From contig JADKKE010000032.1 in assembly GCA_016720655.1 (NCBI GenBank), positions 744,001 to 808,000 on the forward strand: a stretch of DNA of 64,000 nucleotides, written 5' to 3'. The position numbers and the translations under genes are program-made. This DNA is from Bacteroidota bacterium (lineage in GTDB: Bacteria > Bacteroidota > Bacteroidia > AKYH767-A > 2013-40CM-41-45). Of this stretch, positions 34,029-42,315 are shown piece after piece (the first letter of the stretch is position 1; each line of letters starts with the position of its first letter). Under the pieces are notes generated by a model, which saw only the letters and a program-made list of their open reading frames with translations, had not been told where the DNA came from and did no database searches.

Positions 34029-35555
34029 ATGCCCATCCTGAATTCAATAGTAAGCTGGTTGATGAAGCAGAGGATCCATCAGATCGAACTGTTCATCAAG
34101 TATCCACATGAAGTTCAGCAGGACTGGTTCAATAAACTTATCGAGTCGGCAAGGTCAACAGAATGGGGACAGAGCTTCGATTACAAATCAATTCGAACGG
34201 TTGAGGACTTTAAGAACAGAGTTCCAATCCAGAATTACGAAAGCCTGAGTCCTTTCATTCAGCGGCTGATGAAAGGGGAACAGAATATCCTTTGGCCAAG
34301 CGATATTAAATGGTTTGCAAAATCTTCCGGAACAACAGCTGGGAAAAGTAAATTTATTCCTGTGAGTCAGGAAGCAATGGAAGAATGCCATTTTAAAGGC
34401 GGCAAGGATTTACTGGCTATTTATTGTCACAATAATCCTGAAACTCTGATGTTTTCCGGTAAGGGATTGGCGCTTGGTGGTAGTCATCAGTTAAATATTG
34501 AAGGGAATGATTCGTTCCATGGAGATATCTCGGCGATTCTTTTGCAAAATTTGCCTTTCTGGGCACAATGGATTCGTACCCCGGATTTGTCCATTGCACT
34601 AATGGATAAGTGGGAGGAGAAAATTGAAAAAATGGTGAAAGCTACACTTTCCGAGAATGTCACAAATATCAGTGGAGTACCTACATGGACACTTGTTCTG
34701 GCGCGGAGGATACTGGAAGTGACAGGGAAAAAAAATCTGATGGAAGTATGGCCAAATTTAGAACTCTTCGTGCATGGTGCAGTCAGTTTTACGCCCTACC
34801 GCGATCAGTTCCGTCAATTAATTCCATCTGATTCGTTCAATTATCTTGAGACATACAATGCCTCAGAAGGATTTTTTGGAATTCAGGATAGATTGCGATC
34901 CGATGAAATGTTATTAATGCTCGATTACGGCGTATTCTATGAATTCATGCCTTTGACTGAGTACGGTAAGGAAGATCCGCTCACTATTCAATTGGATGAA
35001 GTAGAACTCAACAAAAATTATGCGTTAGTTATTTCAACAAATGCTGGTTTGTGGAGGTATGTGATTGGAGATACAATAAAATTTACAAATAAGGAACCTT
35101 ATCGAATTAAGATCACAGGGAGAACCAAATTGTTCATTAATGCATTTGGTGAGGAAGTAATTATTGAAAATTCCGATAATGCCATTCGTATTGCCTGTGA
35201 AAAGACAGGAGCTTTGGTAAGGGACTATACAGTTGCTCCGGTTTATTTTTCTTCGGGTGAAAATGGAGCCCATGAATGGATGATTGAATTTGAGAAAGCC
35301 CCTTTAAGTCTTGAGTATTTTACCGATGTTTTAGATACTGCTTTGAAGTCATTGAATTCCGATTACGAAGCAAAACGATACAAAGACATGGCTTTGCGAT
35401 TTCCAATTGTTCAACATGTACCGCAAGGAACATTTTACAATTGGTTAAAATACAAAGGAAAATTAGGTGGACAGCACAAAGTTCCCCGACTTTGCAATGA
35501 CAGACTTTTTATGGAGGAGATCAATGAAGTCCTTCGTCAAATGAAAGTAAGTTAA
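34029..35555 (+). CDS. GH3-family acyl-adenylate-forming amide ligase
   Basis: Member of the ANL-type GH3 family, best known from plants where it conjugates auxin or jasmonate with amino acids; bacterial members are poorly characterised. The 508 residues carry the ATP motif SSGTTAGKSKFIPV (about 98-111), the acyl/adenylate motif YNASEGFFGIQ, and STNAGLWRYVIGDTIKF (the GLYRYxxGD motif), then the mobile C-terminal domain with GRTKLFINAFGEEVI. ATP, an acyl acid and probably an amine are the substrates; which ones is not visible. It is followed four bases later by a secreted propeller-like protein and then a deoxynucleoside kinase. Confidence 0.88.
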   Translation: MPILNSIVSWLMKQRIHQIELFIKYPHEVQQDWFNKLIESARSTEWGQSFDYKSIRTVEDFKNRVPIQNYESLSPFIQRLMKGEQNILWPSDIKWFAKSSGTTAGKSKFIPVSQEAMEECHFKGGKDLLAIYCHNNPETLMFSGKGLALGGSHQLNIEGNDSFHGDISAILLQNLPFWAQWIRTPDLSIALMDKWEEKIEKMVKATLSENVTNISGVPTWTLVLARRILEVTGKKNLMEVWPNLELFVHGAVSFTPYRDQFRQLIPSDSFNYLETYNASEGFFGIQDRLRSDEMLLMLDYGVFYEFMPLTEYGKEDPLTIQLDEVELNKNYALVISTNAGLWRYVIGDTIKFTNKEPYRIKITGRTKLFINAFGEEVIIENSDNAIRIACEKTGALVRDYTVAPVYFSSGENGAHEWMIEFEKAPLSLEYFTDVLDTALKSLNSDYEAKRYKDMALRFPIVQHVPQGTFYNWLKYKGKLGGQHKVPRLCNDRLFMEEINEVLRQMKVS

Positions 35556-35559
35556 ACCC

Positions 35560-36348
35560 ATGAAAAATTGTCTCGTATTATTTTTGCTGTTCTTTTTTTC
35601 ATCCTGGACCGTCTCTGATTATGTGTTGATCCATTCAATTCCATTTAATCAGGTGAAATGGCTCACAACGGATAATTTGGGCAATGCCTTTGTGATCGTT
35701 GAAAATCAGTTGTTAGAATTTGATCCTGCCGGTAAGCCAAAAGCTAATTTCAGTGAAAAGAACCTTGGCGAACTTCGATCTGTTGATGTGAGTAATCCGA
35801 TGAAAATAGAACTCTTCTATCCTGATTTCAGCCAAATCATACTATTGAATTCATCACTCTCCATTCAGTCAACAATCAATCTGAGAGCTTTGGGAATTAA
35901 CCAACCCGGATTGTCTTGCCATTCTACAGTCGATGGTTATTGGATTTTTGATTTGCAGGATTATCAATTGAAAAAAGTGACACTTGATCTTCAGGTTGCT
36001 TACCAGAGTGGAGATATCCGAAAGTGGAGTCAGGATAAGTTTGCGCCTAACTTTATGCTTGAATCCGAGGGAATGGTATACATAAATGATCCATTGCAGG
36101 GAATATTTGTTTTTGACAGATATGGCACGTATTATAAGACAATACCAATAAAAGGATTAAAGTCATTCCAGATTATTGAAAATGAATTGCTATATTTTAA
36201 GGAATCAGAATTTAAAGCCTTCCATCTGAAAACGCTTGCTGATCGCTCACTCCTTTTGCCGGTGGTCGATTCAGTGTCAATGGTAAGAATTGAGCAGAAG
36301 GAACTTTATTTATTAACAACTGCTTCATTAAATTTTTATTCTTTTTAG
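35560..36348 (+). CDS. Exported beta-propeller-like protein, function unknown
   Basis: The 262-residue product has a signal peptide (MKNCLVLFLLFFFSSWTVSD) and then about six repeats of 40 residues of beta-strand character, such as NLGNAFVIVENQLLEFDPAGK, VDGYWIFDLQDYQLKKV and GMVYINDPLQGIFVFDRYG, which look like propeller blades. No catalytic motif is evident. The start codon follows the GH3 stop by only four bases, indicating translational coupling and a shared function; the kinase gene follows 43 bases later. Confidence 0.75.
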   Translation: MKNCLVLFLLFFFSSWTVSDYVLIHSIPFNQVKWLTTDNLGNAFVIVENQLLEFDPAGKPKANFSEKNLGELRSVDVSNPMKIELFYPDFSQIILLNSSLSIQSTINLRALGINQPGLSCHSTVDGYWIFDLQDYQLKKVTLDLQVAYQSGDIRKWSQDKFAPNFMLESEGMVYINDPLQGIFVFDRYGTYYKTIPIKGLKSFQIIENELLYFKESEFKAFHLKTLADRSLLLPVVDSVSMVRIEQKELYLLTTASLNFYSF

Positions 36349-36391
36349 ATTCGCAACAGTTTGTATCAACAAATAAACACTACGAAAAGAC

Positions 36392-37144
36392 ATGGCTTCA
36401 AAACCCGTCACACTTAAAAAGAATCCATCGAAATCAACAGCTAAAGATTCGGTGAAACCCACTTCAACAAAAACCTCCACGGTGAAGTCTACAGAAAAAT
36501 ATTCACCTACCAAAAAACAATTGTCACCATTGCACATTGCAATTGCAGGAAATATTGGTGCAGGAAAAACAACTCTCGCAACCTTATTGGCAAAAAACCT
36601 GAAATGGGAGCCACACTATGAGGATGTCGATGACAATCCTTACCTCAATGATTTTTATGATGATATGCAACGTTGGTCTTTCAACCTGCAAATCTATTTT
36701 TTGAATTCACGATTTGAGCAGATCACAAAAATCCGCCAAAGTGGTAAGACTGTAATCCAGGATCGCACAATTTATGAGGATGCAAATATTTTTGCACCGA
36801 ATCTTCATGCGATGGGTTTAATGACAACCCGGGATTTTAATAATTACCAGAGTTTGTTCAACCTAATGAATAAATTTGTTTCTCCTCCCGATCTGATGAT
36901 TTATCTGCGTGGAAGCGTTCCAACCCTTGTCAATCAAATTGCACGACGAGGTCGCGATTATGAAAATTCCATCCGAATTGATTACCTGAAACGACTCAAC
37001 GAACGTTATGAAGCCTGGATTTCGACGTATGACCAGGGCAAATTACTTGTCATTGATATTGATGACTTGAATTTTGCAGATAACCCAGAAGATCTTGGTA
37101 AGATAATTAACAAGATCAATGCAGAGATAAACGGCTTGTTTTAA
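36392..37144 (+). CDS. Deoxynucleoside kinase
   Basis: Phosphorylates deoxynucleosides for the salvage pathway (deoxyadenosine/deoxycytidine/deoxyguanosine kinase family). The 250 residues hold the P-loop IAGNIGAGKTT (about 50-60), the ERS-like catalytic QDRTIYEDANIFA and the LID arginines in IARRGRDYE. The first 45 residues are an unusual Lys/Ser/Thr-rich extension ahead of the kinase fold. Exact base specificity cannot be decided. Last gene of the GH3 cluster; a strong terminator follows at 37161. Confidence 0.88.
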   Translation: MASKPVTLKKNPSKSTAKDSVKPTSTKTSTVKSTEKYSPTKKQLSPLHIAIAGNIGAGKTTLATLLAKNLKWEPHYEDVDDNPYLNDFYDDMQRWSFNLQIYFLNSRFEQITKIRQSGKTVIQDRTIYEDANIFAPNLHAMGLMTTRDFNNYQSLFNLMNKFVSPPDLMIYLRGSVPTLVNQIARRGRDYENSIRIDYLKRLNERYEAWISTYDQGKLLVIDIDDLNFADNPEDLGKIINKINAEINGLF

Positions 37145-37160
37145 TATGAATCACACAAAG

Positions 37161-37190
37161 AATCCTCCACAAAAACGGAGGATTTTTTTT
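37161..37190 (+). terminator. Rho-independent terminator after the deoxynucleoside kinase gene
   Basis: Eight-base stem AATCCTCC/GGAGGATT, eight-base loop and a run of eight T. Confidence 0.9.
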
Positions 37191-37264
37191 GCACTATAAT
37201 GTGCAGGTTGGAATTGAAAAATTGATTCCATCCAATGAAATCTTGCATTATACATCTTCGTAAA

Positions 37265-37660
37265 TCAGAAGCAAAAAGTAAGGCGAAGCAGGGTTCTGAT
37301 CAGAAAGTCGGGAGAACTGCCCACAAAGCGAGAGCGGAAATAATATTTCCGAGGATAGGGGATGAATGATTTGGAAACAGGAATTTTAAAAATGGCACTC
37401 GTTAAAAATACTTCTGTGAGGGTTGATCCCAGAAGGATGAAAATCATTAAGAAAGTTGGACTAACGGTAGTGAATACACCACTTAATATCAAAGTTGAGA
37501 CCAGTGCAATCACATTTCCTGTGAGCGAAATCAGAAGAGCTTTTGGATATCCCAGATGAAGAAAGAATCGTAACATTATCCATTCCAACAGAAAAACACT
37601 AAAAGGAATGTACCAGTGTTCTTTCAGAACAGCAACAATAATATTCGCAGCGAAGCTCAT
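37265..37660 (-). CDS. Small integral membrane protein, unknown; C terminus possibly frame-shifted
   Basis: I do not recognise a family. The 131-residue product has three clear membrane helices (about 5-30, 40-62, 67-88). After FKIPVSKSFIP the given frame becomes polar and basic (PRKYYFRSRFVG), unlike the rest. Removing one base from the G4 run at 37358-37361 restores a hydrophobic helix, PILGNIISALALWAVLPTF, with a stop at 37300-37302, which looks like a natural fourth helix. The last part of the annotated frame is therefore doubtful. The gene is convergent with the kinase gene. Confidence 0.65.
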   Translation of the reverse strand: MSFAANIIVAVLKEHWYIPFSVFLLEWIMLRFFLHLGYPKALLISLTGNVIALVSTLILSGVFTTVSPTFLMIFILLGSTLTEVFLTSAIFKIPVSKSFIPYPRKYYFRSRFVGSSPDFLIRTLLRLTFCF

Positions 37661-37744
37661 TTGTAAAAGAAAATTCGATTAGGAATGTGGCCAAATATAC
37701 AAATATATTGATGCCAAAATAATGTGCAGGCGGAGAACTGACTT

Positions 37745-38641
37745 TCAATGATATCCTGCGAGCAGAACTTTCCATGCATCATCAACATGACCTTTGTCCA
37801 ACAAAGATTTAGCAAGTTCATGTAGTTTATTTTCAAGGATTTCAGGATTGTTCCCAAATCGTTTTTTGAGTTCTTGCATGAAATCCCTTCGACGGAATTC
37901 ATCCAATGAACCATGCTCAGGTAAATGGCTCACATTCCCCAACTGTCCAAGATTGTTTCCTGTAAGTACTTTGCTCATTCTGATATTTTCGGGAATCTGA
38001 TCGTAACCGATTCCCAAAGCAGAATTGGGTTTGCTTACTTCAAAAATTGCTGCACCGGAAGCTCTGCAATAATAGTCTCCTCCCATTCGAGCAACCAGGT
38101 CCAGTTTGTGAATGTCAATTTTATTTTCCGGTGTCAAAACAGATTCTGAAATATGCATGCGGAGAATTTCGCATATAATCAGGTTTGCTGCGCCACCTTC
38201 CATTCCTGTTTCTTTTACTTCCAGTACTTTGCATTCCATTTGTACAGGAGATTCTTTCACCCGGAAGGGTTGAATCAATTCAGAAGGAATCGGAGTGAAT
38301 CCCGACTTCACAAATTCATTTACTCCCTTGGGATATTCTGTGCTTGACAATGACATTTGATGAACCATGGCGTAATTCACAACATTGATCACCACTTCCA
38401 TGGTTTCATAAATATTTTCCAGCGTGTGCTTCAGGGTATTATCCCTAACCCTTCGTGCTGGAGAAAAGACAACAACAGGTGGATTACTCCCGAATGCATT
38501 AAAAAAGCTAAACGGCGATAAATTTGGATTTCCGTTTTTATCGATCGTGCTTGCAAATGCGATGGGTCGTGGAGCGATCGCGGCAAGCATATAACTGTGA
38601 AAAATGCTTGTTTTTAATTCTTTCGGATTGATAGTGAACAT
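37745..38641 (-). CDS. Flavin reductase-like, FMN-binding domain protein
   Basis: Probable NAD(P)H:flavin oxidoreductase of the FMN-binding split-barrel family. The 298-residue product has the barrel in residues 1-205: YMLAAIAPRPIAFASTIDKNG and NLSPFSFFNAFGSNPPVVVFSP are the FMN-binding strands, followed by NVVNYAMVHQMSLSS. A C-terminal helical extension of about 80 residues (LDEFRRRDFMQELKKRFG onward) is found in Bacteroidota members and has no assigned role. The ATG at 38641 is chosen over the in-frame 38671 because of a minus-strand -7 element, TACATTTG, at 38660-38667. Confidence 0.85.
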   Translation of the reverse strand: MFTINPKELKTSIFHSYMLAAIAPRPIAFASTIDKNGNPNLSPFSFFNAFGSNPPVVVFSPARRVRDNTLKHTLENIYETMEVVINVVNYAMVHQMSLSSTEYPKGVNEFVKSGFTPIPSELIQPFRVKESPVQMECKVLEVKETGMEGGAANLIICEILRMHISESVLTPENKIDIHKLDLVARMGGDYYCRASGAAIFEVSKPNSALGIGYDQIPENIRMSKVLTGNNLGQLGNVSHLPEHGSLDEFRRRDFMQELKKRFGNNPEILENKLHELAKSLLDKGHVDDAWKVLLAGYH

Positions 38642-38659
38642 TTCTATGGATCTGGATTG

Positions 38660-38667
38660 CAAATGTA
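38660..38667 (-). promoter_or_regulatory. -7 element of the flavin reductase-like gene
   Basis: Minus-strand TACATTTG is an exact TAnnTTTG match 18 bases upstream of the chosen ATG. Confidence 0.4.
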
Positions 38668-38832
38668 GCAAACTGCTACGGCATACGGATTACGGTAGTT
38701 CAACCCAATTCGGCTAAGGTTTGCCAAAATCCTGTTCGGAGGATACGGTTTCTATTTATTTTCATGCCCGAGAAAATTATTTGATTAAATTTAGAATCTG
38801 TTTCGATATTCAGTTTCAAACTAACCTTCATC

Positions 38833-41800
38833 ATGAAAAATGTATTCATTGCATTTGTACTTCTTCTTTCCTGGGCATCTGCTTCGTCTCAAATCAATCC
38901 TGCATTGCTGCAAAAAAGTACTTACACACCACAAGTTTCGCAAGTTCGATTGCTTGGTTTGACGAAACCTTTGCGTTCGACTCCACCGCTTACCAATTCA
39001 CATTCATCGAAAAAGTTAAAGCAGGCAAAAGAAATTTTTAACGAGCGGGAGCATAATCCAACACTGAATTCGAATGCACTACCGAGAGGCATTGATCCTT
39101 TGTTGAATCGAAATCCTGTCAGAAATGCAGCTGATATAGACAGCATTTTTACGATCGAAGGACTATACAGTTCCGGTATTTATCCTCCGGATCCTTGTGG
39201 TGACATTGGCAGAAATGAATACATACAAATGGTTAATGGCAGTGGAGGAACTCTGTTTCAGATTTTTGACAAGCAAGGTGCTTCTATTTACGGTCCGGCA
39301 GTGTGCAATACATTCTGGACGCAATTCGGAACAACAGGATTGGGTGATCCAATTGTCATGTATGATGAAGCAGCAGACCGTTGGATGATTTCAGAACTTT
39401 CTGTTTCCTTCAGTGATGTGTTGATCGCAATCTCTGAAACCAATGATCCATTGGGTTCTTACTATGTGTATGATTTTCAAACTCCGGGATTGCCTGACTA
39501 TCCGAAATATTTTATCTGGAATGATGGCTACTATTTCTGTTCAAATGAAGGTAGTGGAGGCTCACCAATTTATGCATTGAATCGTGCCGACATGCTCAGC
39601 GGTGTTCAAAGTACGCAGTTATTGCGCTGGTCTGTTCCTGGTTTTAGCGCAATCGGATTTCAACTTGCCTCGGGAGCAGATTGGGATGGAGCCATTCCTC
39701 CGCCTATCGGTAGCCCCGCCTACGTACTGCGTATATATGATGATGCATGGGGCGGTGGAAGTGACCATCTGGAAGTCTGGGATCTTCAGGTAGATTGGAA
39801 CAACCCTGGTAATTCAACGCTTAATGGGCCAACAGATCTTGCAGTTTCGCCCTTTGACAGTGAAGTGTGCCAGGGATTTGGTTATTGTGTTTCTCAACCC
39901 TCGGCGGGTAATATTGATGTTCTCCAGCAGATCTTAATGCATCGGGTTCAATACCGAAATTTTGGTTCCTATGAATCCATGTTATGTAATCACGTTGTGG
40001 ATGTGGATGGTACCGGAAATACTTCCGGAGTACGGTGGTATGAATTGCGAAAATCAGGAGCGAGTCCATGGTCGATCTATCAGGAAGGAACTGTTAGTCC
40101 GGATGCTGATTATCGTTTCATGGGCAGCATCGCTCAGGATGCTTCCGGGAACATTGCTCTGGGATATAGTGTTTCCAGCTCTACAACGAATCCATCGCTT
40201 CGGATACTTGCCAGAAATGCCGGTGATCCTCCCGGGCAAATGACATTTAACGAATTGGAAATTGCAAGCGGATTGGGAAGTTTTTCCGGCGGTCGATGGG
40301 GAGATTATTCTGCTATGTCCGTAGATCCTGTAGAGAATAGTACATTTTGGTTTACCGGAGAATACATGGGAAATTCTGATTGGGCAACGAAGATTGTAAA
40401 ATTTGTTCTCGCAAAGGATTCCAATGATCTCGCAGCAATTCAATTGATCAGTCCTGTAACTGCAGGTGGATTGGGAAGCGCAGAAACTGTGAAACTCAGA
40501 GTAAAGAATATTGGCATCATGGCTCAATCGAATTTCCAGGTTCATTACCGCATTGACCAGGGAGCCATAGTGACAGAAACTGTTAGTGCAACGCTATTGC
40601 CTGACAGCAGTATGGATTATTCATTTTCTACCCTTGCGGATCTTTCAATCGTTGGACAATCCTACAATTTCCAGCTCTATACTTCACTCGCAAATGATGC
40701 GAATCGTACAAATGATACCATTCTGTCGGAAGTAACTCACCTCGTTGACCTGGATATTAACCTGCTGAGTTTAATGGGTATTTCCGGTCTTTCGTGTGGT
40801 AATTCCAGAGACATCGGTTTTGTCATTACGAATGATGGAGCAAGTCCACTCTCGTCATGTAATGTAAATTATAGTCTCAATGGCGGTACAGCAGTGAGTT
40901 CTACAATCAGTATTGCACTCAGCCCCGGTCAATCGGACACCATTATTGTTTCCGTGAATGGACTGATCAATGGAAATAATACACTCCTGTGTTTTGTTTC
41001 CAATCCAAACGGACAAGCTGATCAAAACACAAGCAATGATACTCTGCAAGGGAATTTTACAAATATCAATCCCGCGATCAATGTGACACTTGAACTCAAG
41101 ACAGATGATTTTCCCGAAGAAACATCCTGGGATTTATATGACTCCAATGGAAATCTTTTGGAAAGCGGAGGAAGTTATACTCAGTCACAAACCATCATTA
41201 CCCACGAATTTTGTCTGTCGGATTCCTGTTTTACTTTTGTGATACGCGATAGTTATGGAGACGGGATGAATTTTGGTACACCCGGTTATTTTAAACTGAT
41301 TCGTTCTGATGGTGTAATCCTTGCGACAAATACGCTTGCAGATTTTGGATATTCTGAATCTCACTTGTTTTGCAGTGGTTTTCAATGCTCAGTTACCGGA
41401 ACTGCTTCCGTTGTTGATGCAACAGCGATTGGTGCCAATGACGGATCTATTTTGGTAAGTGTTGGCGGAGGATCTTCTCCATTCGAATACAGTCTGAATG
41501 GAGGAACATTTCTTGCCTCGAACTTTTTTAATTTCCTGCTTCCCGGAACTTATACTGTAGTTGTGCGCGATGTTAACCATTGTGCTGATACATTAATTGT
41601 AACGGTAGGAGTAAGTGTTGGACTGGATCAATTGCAAGCTGGATCCGTGAATATTCTTGTACAACCAAATCCGGTTGAAGAGGTTTTGCATCTTGAAATT
41701 GAAAACATAACAGGGCCTGCATTTTTGGAAATACAAATTAGTGACATTACCGGAAAGGTGGTCAAGCACGGAACAATTCCAAAGTATGGAAGCAAGTATA

Positions 41801-41898
41801 CCGGATCCATTGTTTTTGCAGAACAAGCCAAGGGTGTTTATTTTATCAGGATCGTGAATGTGAACCATCGCAAATTGATTCGATTCATCAAGTCCTGA
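38833..41898 (+). CDS. Large secreted multidomain protein with T9SS sorting domain
   Basis: The 1021-residue product has a signal peptide (cleavage near ASSQ, residue 20), a propeller-like region (about 95-520, with DEAADRWMISE and YPKYFIWNDGYYF), two CARDB-like beta domains (about 533-640 and 645-745), an Ig-like domain starting INVTLELKTDDFPEETSWD (about 749-850), a SprB-type domain (about 856-930, GGSSPFEYSLNGG and PGTYTVVVRDVNHC) and a type A T9SS C-terminal domain (about 936-1021, VQPNPVEEVLHLE to GVYFIRIVNVNHRKLIRFIK). It is thus exported across the outer membrane by the type IX system and probably surface-attached. No protease or glycosidase motif is evident; an adhesive or binding role is inference. 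Confidence 0.88.
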   Translation: MKNVFIAFVLLLSWASASSQINPALLQKSTYTPQVSQVRLLGLTKPLRSTPPLTNSHSSKKLKQAKEIFNEREHNPTLNSNALPRGIDPLLNRNPVRNAADIDSIFTIEGLYSSGIYPPDPCGDIGRNEYIQMVNGSGGTLFQIFDKQGASIYGPAVCNTFWTQFGTTGLGDPIVMYDEAADRWMISELSVSFSDVLIAISETNDPLGSYYVYDFQTPGLPDYPKYFIWNDGYYFCSNEGSGGSPIYALNRADMLSGVQSTQLLRWSVPGFSAIGFQLASGADWDGAIPPPIGSPAYVLRIYDDAWGGGSDHLEVWDLQVDWNNPGNSTLNGPTDLAVSPFDSEVCQGFGYCVSQPSAGNIDVLQQILMHRVQYRNFGSYESMLCNHVVDVDGTGNTSGVRWYELRKSGASPWSIYQEGTVSPDADYRFMGSIAQDASGNIALGYSVSSSTTNPSLRILARNAGDPPGQMTFNELEIASGLGSFSGGRWGDYSAMSVDPVENSTFWFTGEYMGNSDWATKIVKFVLAKDSNDLAAIQLISPVTAGGLGSAETVKLRVKNIGIMAQSNFQVHYRIDQGAIVTETVSATLLPDSSMDYSFSTLADLSIVGQSYNFQLYTSLANDANRTNDTILSEVTHLVDLDINLLSLMGISGLSCGNSRDIGFVITNDGASPLSSCNVNYSLNGGTAVSSTISIALSPGQSDTIIVSVNGLINGNNTLLCFVSNPNGQADQNTSNDTLQGNFTNINPAINVTLELKTDDFPEETSWDLYDSNGNLLESGGSYTQSQTIITHEFCLSDSCFTFVIRDSYGDGMNFGTPGYFKLIRSDGVILATNTLADFGYSESHLFCSGFQCSVTGTASVVDATAIGANDGSILVSVGGGSSPFEYSLNGGTFLASNFFNFLLPGTYTVVVRDVNHCADTLIVTVGVSVGLDQLQAGSVNILVQPNPVEEVLHLEIENITGPAFLEIQISDITGKVVKHGTIPKYGSKYTGSIVFAEQAKGVYFIRIVNVNHRKLIRFIKS

Positions 41899-41901
41899 GA
41901 C

Positions 41902-41925
41902 AGCATTTTTGCTTACAATGCTTTT
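41902..41925 (+). terminator. Weak terminator-like hairpin after the T9SS protein gene
   Basis: Six-base stem AGCATT/AATGCT with a nine-base loop and TTTT, four bases after the stop codon. Confidence 0.4.
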
Positions 41926-42008
41926 AATGATTAAAAATTTCGCTTTCACGAGTGATGTGAGAGAATTAAGCCCGTTTCTGATCACAGGAAAAATCCATAA
42001 GAAGGTAA

Positions 42009-42038
42009 TTGAAGAGCTTAAAAATTGTACTATCTTCG
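42009..42038 (+). promoter_or_regulatory. Probable promoter for tRNA-Leu (and tig)
   Basis: TTG at 42009-42011, a 19-base spacer and TATCTTCG at 42031-42038, one mismatch from TAnnTTTG. It lies about 95 bases upstream of the tRNA. Confidence 0.45.
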
Positions 42039-42132
42039 CACTCCCAAAAATGAGAAACGTTCTTTGATTTTGGGTTAATTAATGCAAATTCCCTTAAAAT
42101 CATTGTTTTCATTGAGGAATGGAAATGAATAT

Positions 42133-42214
42133 GCGCATGTGGCGTAATTGGCAGCCGCGCCAGACTTAGGATCTGGTGCCGAAAGGCGTGGGGGTTCGAG
42201 TCCCTCCATGCGCA
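42133..42214 (+). tRNA. tRNA-Leu (anticodon TAG)
   Basis: Acceptor arms GCGCATG and CATGCGC pair over seven bases with discriminator A. The anticodon stem CCAGA/TCTGG holds the loop CTTAGGA, giving anticodon TAG (reads CTA/CTN Leu codons). The T arm is GGGGGTTCGAGTCCCTC, and the variable region TGCCGAAAGGCGT is a long class II arm as expected for tRNA-Leu. The 3' CCA is not encoded. It lies 101 bases upstream of tig. Confidence 0.96.
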
Positions 42215-42315
42215 CATATTGTTCCCGGGAATTCTTTGCTCAATTGCGAAGAAATGGAAAGAGCATGGATTTCTGACCGGGAATTGAAATCAGATTTATT
42301 TTTAGAGAAATTGCT

